A stretch of DNA of 64,000 bases from Alishewanella longhuensis (GTDB taxonomy: Bacteria > Pseudomonadota > Gammaproteobacteria > Enterobacterales > Alteromonadaceae), in NCBI RefSeq assembly GCF_014653435.1, contig NZ_BNAO01000006.1, positions 62,711 through 126,710 on the forward strand. The letters run 5' to 3'. Below are positions 55,230 to 62,094 of the stretch, piece by piece; the stretch's first letter is position 1; each line of letters begins with the position of its first letter. The position numbers and the translations under genes are program-made. The notes below the pieces were generated by a model, which saw nothing but the letters and a program-made list of their open reading frames with translations, did no database searches and had not been told where the DNA came from.

Positions 55230-55560
55230 TCGCCCGAAAAAACCCAATCATCGCTTATTGATATCACCTCAACAACATTAACCATGGCCGCTAAGGCGCT
55301 AAATTATGTTGGTATGCAGGGCATTGATTTACCGATCCAGATCAAGGAAAACGCTCATACGGCATTAGGTTGCAAAGGCCGATATTGGCGTTAATTTATG
55401 TCATGGCAAAGCGCATGCTATTCATATGTCCAATATTTACTATTAAATACTTCAGGTAATAAAGTAGGCTCGCCTGTAGCACTAAAATGCTTAGTACAAA
55501 AACTCGGAGCAAGTTAGCAAGAGGCGTTATCGGATGAGGTTAATCCAGGGCTGCTTTATT
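55218..55560 (+). pseudogene. folE2: Decayed folE2 (zinc-independent GTP cyclohydrolase I), N-terminal remnant
   Basis: Reading all three plus frames rebuilds the start of FolE2: LNYVGMQGIDLPIQIKEN in frame 1 (about 55302-55355), then after a frameshift near 55368 VAKADIGVNLCHGKAHAIHMSNIY, then after a second shift near 55438 LLNTSGNKVGSPVALKCLVQ, and an in-frame TAG before QEALSDE near 55516. WVGMQGI-LPV and GIHMSRLY are FolE2 family hallmarks. FolE2 replaces zinc-dependent FolE under zinc starvation and is commonly Zur-controlled. Only the first third of the roughly 300-residue protein is left, and the active-site Cys region is gone. No function is expected. Confidence 0.8.
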
Positions 55561-55572
55561 TATTGGCACCTC

Positions 55573-55600
55573 TTGTTAAAACAATAGCCTTTGCTATGAT
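55573..55600 (+). promoter_or_regulatory. Candidate promoter of the zigA-DUF1826 unit
   Basis: TTGTTA (55573-55578) and TATGAT (55595-55600) are 16 bases apart. The Zur-like palindrome starts at the next base, so a bound repressor would cover the transcription start. Confidence 0.5.
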
Positions 55601-55617
55601 ATGTTACAACATAACAA
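55601..55617. promoter_or_regulatory. Probable Zur box upstream of zigA
   Basis: ATGTTACAACATAACAA matches the gammaproteobacterial Zur consensus ATGTTATANTATAACAT at 13 of 16 informative positions and is near-palindromic (TATGTT-AC-AACATA core). It ends 13 bases before the GTPase start codon. Confidence 0.75.
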
Positions 55618-55630
55618 ATAGTCATAGATA

Positions 55631-56845
55631 ATGCAGACGCCTCAATTACAATCTCCTTTACCCGTTACCGTTCTGTCTGGTTTTTTAGGCGCCGGTAAAA
55701 CCACCTTACTTAATCATATTTTGCATAACCGTGACGGCTTACGCATTGCCGTTATCGTTAACGATATGAGTGAGATCAATATTGATGCGGCGCAGGTCAA
55801 TAAAGAAGTGAGCCTAAACCGGGCGGAAGAAAAGCTGGTAGAAATGAGCAATGGCTGTATTTGCTGCACCTTGCGCGAAGACTTATTGCTAGAAATTAGC
55901 AAACTGGCCAAAGCAGGACGTTTTGACTATTTGGTGATTGAATCAACCGGTATTTCAGAACCCTTACCCATTGCCGAAACCTTTACCTTTGAACATGAAG
56001 ACGGCAGTCGCTTAGCCGATATCGCCAAGTTGGATACCATGGTGACGGTGGTGGATGCGGTAAACTTTTTAGAGGATTACCAGCAGGCAAATGACTTAGC
56101 CAGCGCAGGGGAAAGCCTGGGCGAAGATGACGAGCGCAGCATTGCCGATTTATTAATTGAACAAGTCGAGTTTTGTGATGTGCTGGTGATCAGTAAAACC
56201 GATCTAGTCGAACCGGTGCAGTTAGCACAATTACAAGCTATTTTAAAATCGCTGAATCCCAGAGCCAAGCAGCTACTGGCAGAGCAAGGGAAAGTCGCGC
56301 TTTCAGAGATTATTAATACCGGCTTATTTGACTTTGAGCAAGCAGCGCAAGCTCCAGGCTGGCTGCAAGAGTTGCGCGGTGAGCATACACCGGAAACCGA
56401 AGAATACGGCATTAGCAGCTTTAGCTTTGTCGCGCGGCGGCCTTTTCATCCACAGCGCTTTTATGACTTTTTACATCAAGATTGGCCCACCGGCAAACTA
56501 CTGCGCTCTAAAGGTTATTTTTGGTTGGCCGCAACGCCCGATTATGCCTGGCAATGGCATCAGGCAGGTGGTATTGCCCGCTATGGCATGGCTGGCTTAT
56601 TTTGGCAGGCCGTGCCGCGCGATGAGTGGCCAGATGATGCTGAATCACAGGCTGCCATTACAGCACAATTTACCGAACCCTATGGTGATTGTCGCCAAGA
56701 GCTGGTGTTTATTGGTCAGCAGTTAGATAAAACTGCGATGCTCGCTCAACTTAACACAGCGCTGCTCACTGATGCCGAGCTAGGCTCAGGATTGCCAGGC
56801 TGGCAGCAATTAACCAATCCTTTTCAAGGTACTGTGGAGGCATAA
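55631..56845 (+). CDS. COG0523 metallochaperone GTPase (ZigA/CobW-like)
   Basis: 404 residues. Walker [12 protein letters not shown] at 17-27, the metal-binding CxCC motif at Cys76-Cys79 ([10 protein letters not shown]), Walker [12 protein letters not shown], NKxD equivalent SKTD, and the C-terminal CobW_C domain with [12 protein letters not shown] and [15 protein letters not shown]0523 GTPases (ZigA, ZagA, YeiR, ZNG1) deliver zinc to client enzymes. The Zur-like box upstream and the DUF1826 gene downstream (TAATG overlap) place it in the zinc-starvation class rather than the cobalt or nitrile hydratase classes. No His-rich insertion is seen. The Shine-Dalgarno is weak. Confidence 0.88.
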   Translation: MQTPQLQSPLPVTVLSGFLGAGKTTLLNHILHNRDGLRIAVIVNDMSEINIDAAQVNKEVSLNRAEEKLVEMSNGCICCTLREDLLLEISKLAKAGRFDYLVIESTGISEPLPIAETFTFEHEDGSRLADIAKLDTMVTVVDAVNFLEDYQQANDLASAGESLGEDDERSIADLLIEQVEFCDVLVISKTDLVEPVQLAQLQAILKSLNPRAKQLLAEQGKVALSEIINTGLFDFEQAAQAPGWLQELRGEHTPETEEYGISSFSFVARRPFHPQRFYDFLHQDWPTGKLLRSKGYFWLAATPDYAWQWHQAGGIARYGMAGLFWQAVPRDEWPDDAESQAAITAQFTEPYGDCRQELVFIGQQLDKTAMLAQLNTALLTDAELGSGLPGWQQLTNPFQGTVEA

Positions 56846-57456
56846 TGGCAACTGGCGCTGCAACATGGCAAATTCTAACGCCCGAGCCGCAGCAGCTAGC
56901 GGCTCAGCAAAAACAAGCAACTGATCTCGCGGTGCTGACCGAGATTTTCGAGCCAGATGTCAACCTTAGCATCTGGCAGCGTTCGCTGCCAGATGCCGTT
57001 CAGCAGTATGCCACTAGCTTGTTAAGTGCGTTAAAGCTACCATTGCAACATCGCTTAGCGTTAAACGACATCAGTGCGCTGTTAGACCGAGTTTTGCCCG
57101 AGGCAACTGGCAAAGCCGACTTTATTAAGGACGTGCAACAACTGGCTGAGATCTTTGCCTGTTTAATGGATTGCCCAGAGCTCGGGCTACGCTTAAAAGT
57201 GTTACAGCAACCGATGTGTCCGAAGTTTCACACCGATCATTTGTTGTGTCGTTTAGTCAGCACCTATATTGGCCCAGCCACCGAATGGCATGCTGGCCCG
57301 CTAGAACTTGCCGCCCCCTGCCAAAACATGCAACAAGGTGATGTTGCCTTATTAAAAGGCAGTGGCTGGGAAGGTATGCAAACTTATGCGATTAGCCATC
57401 GCTCCCCCGTCACACCCGGTACCCGCTTATTATTAACCTTAGACCCGGTATGGTAA
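56845..57456 (+). CDS. DUF1826 family protein
   Basis: 203 residues, soluble, translationally coupled to the GTPase (stop and start overlap as TAATG, GGAGG upstream). The conserved core is CPKFHTDHLLCRLVSTYIGPATEW with His129, Asp131 and His132, followed by QQGDVALLKGSGWEG and HRSP. This His-x-Asp-His layout, with a later His, looks like a metal site of a cupin or oxygenase-type fold, which is inference. DUF1826 genes commonly sit beside COG0523 GTPases in Zur regulons. It may be a client or partner of ZigA; function unknown. Confidence 0.85.
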   Translation: MATGAATWQILTPEPQQLAAQQKQATDLAVLTEIFEPDVNLSIWQRSLPDAVQQYATSLLSALKLPLQHRLALNDISALLDRVLPEATGKADFIKDVQQLAEIFACLMDCPELGLRLKVLQQPMCPKFHTDHLLCRLVSTYIGPATEWHAGPLELAAPCQNMQQGDVALLKGSGWEGMQTYAISHRSPVTPGTRLLLTLDPVW

Positions 57457-57549
57457 AACGTGAAAGTTAGCCCTGTTAACCTGATTTTCATGATTGACTA
57501 GCGAGTTATCCTTATACTAGGTGTTCGTTAATTGTTGAGTAATAATCAC

Positions 57550-59157
57550 ATGTATCTGCGTAAACTGGCTATTTCGCTTTGTGTGTTGTTGGCAATTATT
57601 CTTCTGCAATCAGCTATCGCTTTCTGGGCCCATCAAAATTCTGAGTTTCATACTGAGCGCAACCGGGTTGCGAACCAAATGTTGTCGGAGTTTGTCTCAG
57701 TACGTGCTGATAAACAACGCCTAAAAGTCTGGCTGGCTGAATACCTTATCACCGAAGATGCTAATACCAGTTTTCGGGATGCACTATTTAACCGGATGCA
57801 GCAGCAACTCAATCAATTAGACCAACTGGCTATTCGTGATCAATTGTTGAGCACCAGCGAGATAGATTTACAACATACCATGCAACAAGTGAAAGTCATT
57901 TCACTATTACAAAGCAACTTGCAGACCCTAGAACAGGCATTACGAACCCGGGAAATTGCCCTTTATCAGGATGATACTGAGCGCTGGCGAGTATTAATTA
58001 GCCTGTTCGATAAATTTCAGGACACCGATTTGTCTGAGTTGCTGCAACAGGCCATCGTCCAGCAAAAGGAGCGTGCCAGTATTACTGAGCTAGAAGCTTT
58101 AGCTGCACTACAACAAGTTAAACTTACTATAGCGTTAATCAGTTTGGCTGGTTTGATTTTTGCGATATTTATTGGCTACCACCTGTCCAAAGCCCTAAGC
58201 CGACCATTGCAACAGCTGCTAGATGGTACCAAACAACTACAACATGGCCATTTTAACCATCGTATTAGCGAAAGTGGCCCAGAGGAATTTGCTGAACTTG
58301 CCCGCCAATTTAATCTTATGTCGGGCTATATTGCCGAGTTCGCTGAAAAAGAAAAACAAAGCCAGCAGGCGGCTGAGCAACTGGTGCAGGATCGCACCGC
58401 ACAACTACAACAAGCACTAGAACAACTGCATGAAGCCGAGTATCGGCAAAAACAGTTGCTGGCGGATATTAGTCATGAACTACGCACACCAGCAACCAGC
58501 ATTCAGGGTGAAGCAGAGATTAGTTTACGTGGTCAGGCAAAAACCAGTAGCGAATACCAAGAAGCCTTTTCCCGTATTTTGGCTGCAACACAACAATTAA
58601 GCCGCAGAATTGATGACTTACTGATGCTGGCAAGAGGCGAAGACAAGTTACTGCAAGTACAACTACAACCACTAGCCTTAACGCTGTTTATACAACAAGC
58701 GCAAAACACCGTCCGCCAGCAGCTAGAACCCGTGTTTACAATAGATTGGCACTGCAATATCGCAATTACCGATGACTACTGGCTGCTACTCGACACAGAG
58801 AAATTTGCCAGTGTACTTCGTATTATTACCGAAAATACCAAACACTATGCCAGGAATACTTCCCAGGTTAGGTTTAGCATTAAGACTACAGACGCTGAAT
58901 TAATAATGGAGCTGGTAGATCAGGGCATAGGGATCACCATTGCAGATTCATCCCGTTTATTTGAGCGACATTACCGTAGTGCAGTGGCCAGACAAACCCG
59001 GCCAGATGGCTTGGGTATCGGCCTTTGTATTGCTAAAGCCATTATGGACGCTCATGATGGTGCCATTGCCCTATCAACGAATCAGCCAACCGGCACCCGA
59101 GTTACGCTAACCTTGCCTTTATTTAGCGGAGTAATAGATGAAAGTTCTCATTATTGA
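57550..59157 (+). CDS. Sensor histidine kinase (HAMP, HisKA)
   Basis: 535 residues from ATG 57550 (TTG at 57532 is possible). First membrane helix about 4-24, a helical periplasmic sensor of about 165 residues without a known domain, second helix about 190-210, HAMP domain (SRPLQQLLDGTKQLQHGHFNHR), a Gln-rich coiled coil, HisKA with His309 in LLADISHELRTPATSIQGE, and an ATPase domain with N box ITENTKHYAR, G1 LVDQGIGI and G2 GLGIGLCIAK. It overlaps the response-regulator gene by 20 bases. Signal unknown; its position in the zinc region hints at metal or envelope sensing. Confidence 0.92.
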   Translation: MYLRKLAISLCVLLAIILLQSAIAFWAHQNSEFHTERNRVANQMLSEFVSVRADKQRLKVWLAEYLITEDANTSFRDALFNRMQQQLNQLDQLAIRDQLLSTSEIDLQHTMQQVKVISLLQSNLQTLEQALRTREIALYQDDTERWRVLISLFDKFQDTDLSELLQQAIVQQKERASITELEALAALQQVKLTIALISLAGLIFAIFIGYHLSKALSRPLQQLLDGTKQLQHGHFNHRISESGPEEFAELARQFNLMSGYIAEFAEKEKQSQQAAEQLVQDRTAQLQQALEQLHEAEYRQKQLLADISHELRTPATSIQGEAEISLRGQAKTSSEYQEAFSRILAATQQLSRRIDDLLMLARGEDKLLQVQLQPLALTLFIQQAQNTVRQQLEPVFTIDWHCNIAITDDYWLLLDTEKFASVLRIITENTKHYARNTSQVRFSIKTTDAELIMELVDQGIGITIADSSRLFERHYRSAVARQTRPDGLGIGLCIAKAIMDAHDGAIALSTNQPTGTRVTLTLPLFSGVIDESSHY

Positions 59158-59812
59158 AGATGATGAAAAAGTGGGTAGCTTCTTATCCCGTGGGTTAAAA
59201 GCAGAGGGTTATCTTACCTTGCTATTAACGGATGGCTTGAACGCGGTAGAAACCGTGAAGCAATTTGAGCCGGCAGTCATAGTGCTCGATCGCATGCTAC
59301 CCAACCTGGATGGTTTAGTGATCTGCCAGCAATTACGAAGCCAAAAAATCAGTGCCCGTATTCTTATCTTATCGGCGCTATCTGAAGTGGATGAGCGGGT
59401 CAAAGGCTTGCGTGCAGGTGCTGATGATTATCTGGGGAAGCCTTTTCATTTTGAAGAGCTATTAGCACGTATAGAAGCGCTGGCAAAACGTAGTGTTAAT
59501 GCAGAGCATAAACGCCAACTGCAGGTGGCTGATCTGGTGCTGGATTTAGATACCATGCGGGTTCAGCGGGCCGGCCAGGAACTAAACCTGACAGCAAAAG
59601 AACTGGGTATTCTGGAATTATTGATGAGCAATAGCGGTAAAGTGTATAGCCGGGAACGGATCTTAACCAATGTTTGGGGTTTAAACGAAGATCCTTTAAC
59701 CAATATTGTCGATGTGTACTTAGCACGTTTACGTAAAAAAATTGACGACGCACATCCTGTTAAGTTGCTGCATACTCGTCGGGGTTTAGGTTACGCCATT
59801 ATGCAAGAGTGA
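59138..59812 (+). CDS. OmpR-family response regulator
   Basis: 224 residues with GGAG before the ATG. Receiver: acidic IEDDEKVG, phosphoacceptor Asp51 in VLDRMLPNLDG, Lys near 101 in DDYLGKPFH. Winged-helix DNA-binding domain at about 130-222 with LTAKELGILELLMSNSGKVYSRERIL and VDVYLARLRKKID. Partner kinase is the preceding gene. OmpR-type proteins bind head-to-tail repeats; TAAAGATTAA-like repeats at 60562-60623 are one possible target. Confidence 0.95.
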   Translation: MKVLIIEDDEKVGSFLSRGLKAEGYLTLLLTDGLNAVETVKQFEPAVIVLDRMLPNLDGLVICQQLRSQKISARILILSALSEVDERVKGLRAGADDYLGKPFHFEELLARIEALAKRSVNAEHKRQLQVADLVLDLDTMRVQRAGQELNLTAKELGILELLMSNSGKVYSRERILTNVWGLNEDPLTNIVDVYLARLRKKIDDAHPVKLLHTRRGLGYAIMQE

Positions 59813-59868
59813 TAGGTTTCGGAAGGTTGACGCCTATGCTCTACAGCCTAAAAGCGTTCTATAAAAAG

Positions 59869-59896
59869 GGCTGGTAACCAGAGGGTATTACCAGCC
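59869..59896 (-). terminator. Bidirectional terminator
   Basis: GGCTGGTAA and TTACCAGCC form a perfect 9-bp stem; on the minus strand it is followed by CTTTTTATAG. It terminates the small exported-protein gene and probably the convergent regulator. Confidence 0.85.
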
Positions 59897-59933
59897 AAAA
59901 CATCGATGGGAACTCGTGGAAAAATTTACAGCC

Positions 59934-60488
59934 TTAGTTAGCGCTATAGGGCAAAGAGGAGTGATGTAACACTATGCGTAGCGCCCCTTTGTCATCTTTC
60001 TTAAAACCCCAGGTTTTATCTACCGTAGTCACACTACCGTCTTTATTCGTTAATTTTACATGGCCCATAGTCAGGGCTAAGTCACCATTCATATGCACTG
60101 CAGCATTATTGAACTCATAGCCTTGCCAGCCTTTTAAAGCAAAACCACTGTCATTTGCAAAGCTGCTATTACCGCCGACAAAGTAGGCTAAGGCACCGTC
60201 ATAAGTGGTACGGAAAGTCTGGTCGCCACTGGCTAATGTCGGTTTAAATAATACCGGGCCGAGGTTGTAACCATAAGCAGCATCCAACACGGCGCGGGCT
60301 TGTTGTTCTGCTTGCTCACGACCACCGGTTGCGTAAGCTTCGCTAATGCTAATAAGGGCCGTACCCCAGGCTTGCTGCGCAGCTGTGAGTTCAGCCTCAG
60401 TAATAGCCTTGCTATTGGCCTGCGCAGACTGGCTTAATGTTGCTAAAAATAGTGCACTACTTAATAGTGTTAATTTGGTTAATGTCAT
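59934..60488 (-). CDS. Exported small protein, probably NTF2/SnoaL-like
   Basis: 184 residues from the ATG at 60488, chosen because AAAGG lies eight bases upstream; a GTG at 60497 would add three residues. A signal peptide (about 1-25, cut near AQANS) leads to a cone-shaped alpha+beta pattern: helices ITEAELTAAQQAWGTALISISEAY, then strands FRTTYDGALAYFVGG, AAVHMNGDLALTMGHVKLT and TVDKTWGFKKDDKGALRIVLHHSS. This is the layout of SnoaL/CaMKII-association proteins. No function is known to me. It lies between the regulator pair and the AztD-like gene. Confidence 0.75.
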   Translation of the reverse strand: MTLTKLTLLSSALFLATLSQSAQANSKAITEAELTAAQQAWGTALISISEAYATGGREQAEQQARAVLDAAYGYNLGPVLFKPTLASGDQTFRTTYDGALAYFVGGNSSFANDSGFALKGWQGYEFNNAAVHMNGDLALTMGHVKLTNKDGSVTTVDKTWGFKKDDKGALRIVLHHSSLPYSAN

Positions 60489-60671
60489 TATCTTCACCTT
60501 TCAAGTTAGACTTTGCTTAGCCCTTACATGGGCACCAAGTTATTGCTTGATGTGGCTAGTATAAAGATAAAGCATTAACACAAAACTCGTGTAAAGATTA
60601 ACACTCACAAGGGTTTAGATTAAATAAACATGAAAAAACACTACGCGGGTAACCGAAGCAACAATAAAAAA
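60489..60671. promoter_or_regulatory. Spacer with direct repeats, candidate regulator target
   Basis: The region upstream of the exported-protein gene holds TAAAGATAA (60562-60570), TAAAGATTAA (60592-60601) and TTTAGATTAA (60614-60623) in the same orientation, and a GCCC...GGGC hairpin near 60520. Spacings are 30 and 22 bases. OmpR-type operators are direct repeats, so they could serve the adjacent regulator. Weak evidence. Confidence 0.3.
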
Positions 60672-60693
60672 GCCGCGCTAAATAACGCGCGGC
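60672..60693 (-). terminator. Rho-independent terminator of the receptor/AztD-like operon
   Basis: GCCGCGC and GCGCGGC form a perfect 7-bp stem with an 8-base loop; on the minus strand the stem is followed by TTTTTTATTGT. It lies 25 bases after the stop of the AztD-like gene. Confidence 0.92.
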
Positions 60694-60717
60694 AAAGTAA
60701 CACCAAGGAACCAAAAA

Positions 60718-62067
60718 TTAATGAGCGTGATGATCATCTGCTGGGTTTGCGATGCCCAGCCACACCACTTTGCCTGGGACATAAGGTAGCTGTTTCTCAG
60801 CAACTACTTCAGCATCATGCAAATCCACAGTAATCAACTGCCGAGTGATAGGGTTTGTTACATAAACTTTATCGCTGCTGGCTGAAATAGCTAACTCAAA
60901 ACGGCTACCGCTTGGCAGAGTGGTATTGCTGCCGGTATTCAGTGGCAGTTTGCTAACAAACTCAAAGGCCGCTTCATCACCATGAGCATGGCCATGATAA
61001 TTAAAAATAGTTAGAGTTCCGGTATTATCCAGCAACACAAACTTTTCGCCCTGCTCCGCAAAACCGTAGCCGGTGATGGCAGTGGCGTTACCTGCTTGCC
61101 AATCTATTGGCTCCATTTCGCCATCTTCTGGGTGAATAGCAAATAAAGTTGTACCGGCGAAGCCAACAAAGTGTTCTGCACTATGAGAGCCGTCTAAAGT
61201 ACCAATCCGCATAGTGCCGGTAAATGCAGCAGTATTTAGCAGCTTACTCGCTGTGAAAGTGCTACCGGCTTGTTCAATTAGCAACACACCATCGCTACAA
61301 CCAAAGGCAATAAAATCATGGTTCTGGGCACTACCGTGCAATCCAGGGCAAGTTTCGGCAAAGACTTGTTCTAAATCGTAATGATCGCCATGTTGCTCGT
61401 ATAAACCCACTTTATCAGGCAGGGTTGTACTACTATTTGCATCGCGAATAGTGCTAATCAAATATTCACCACGTGCTTGTGCCACACCATGTTGATGTGT
61501 TTCATAGCTCAACTGTGGATAGTCAGTGCGATCTTCACCAATATCGGCATCGGTTAACACCGCAACACGAGCGGCAGTGCCAGTGACGCTATTACCGTCA
61601 AAAAAGACTGCTAATTGCCCCTCTGCACTAGCAAAATGAGTAGGCCGAACTTGAGTAAGTTGGAATGGCATTAAGCGCGGGGCGGCTTGATAGTCATCCA
61701 TATGATCGATGTGATCTTCTTGCCATAAGCCACCATCAATAAAATTGACTAAATCCTGTGAACGCTGCACTACAGCCGCATAACGATAGTCACCCGAGGC
61801 ATACAAAGCGCTTGGCGTAGCGCTTACTAAGAAGCTATTTAATTCTGTTTTGGCCGGTAGCTCTAACACTTGCACATAAGCAGAATCTAACGCGGTCACC
61901 ACTAAACGTCCACTGGCATTAACCTCGTCGTGATCGTGATCATGCCCCGGCTTTTCAATAACAATTGGATCTTTTTCGTTGATATTCACCTTAGTGTCGC
62001 CGCAGGCACTTACCAGTGCCACAGATACCGCAACTGCAAGATGCTTTATTGAAGTTTTAACATTCAT
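60718..62067 (-). CDS. AztD-like zinc-chaperone lipoprotein (beta-propeller, His-rich)
   Basis: 449 residues from the ATG at 62067; the longer frame has no proper signal. The lipobox is LVSAC (Cys22). A His/Asp cluster (GHDHDHDE) at about 41-48 binds metal, then a repeat-built propeller follows: VQVLELPAKTELNSF, HQHGVAQARGEYLISTIRD, HGSAQNHDFIAFGCSDGVLL, and a second His cluster YHGHAHGDE. The C-terminus is DDHHAH. The layout resembles periplasmic zinc chaperone AztD, which feeds AztC of the AztABC transporter. Here no ABC transporter is near; the upstream gene is a His-rich receptor, 27 bases away. Lipid anchoring is also unlike typical AztD. Confidence 0.78.
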   Translation of the reverse strand: MNVKTSIKHLAVAVSVALVSACGDTKVNINEKDPIVIEKPGHDHDHDEVNASGRLVVTALDSAYVQVLELPAKTELNSFLVSATPSALYASGDYRYAAVVQRSQDLVNFIDGGLWQEDHIDHMDDYQAAPRLMPFQLTQVRPTHFASAEGQLAVFFDGNSVTGTAARVAVLTDADIGEDRTDYPQLSYETHQHGVAQARGEYLISTIRDANSSTTLPDKVGLYEQHGDHYDLEQVFAETCPGLHGSAQNHDFIAFGCSDGVLLIEQAGSTFTASKLLNTAAFTGTMRIGTLDGSHSAEHFVGFAGTTLFAIHPEDGEMEPIDWQAGNATAITGYGFAEQGEKFVLLDNTGTLTIFNYHGHAHGDEAAFEFVSKLPLNTGSNTTLPSGSRFELAISASSDKVYVTNPITRQLITVDLHDAEVVAEKQLPYVPGKVVWLGIANPADDHHAH

Positions 62068-62094
62068 TATTATGCTTCCAAATTCCATCAAAAA

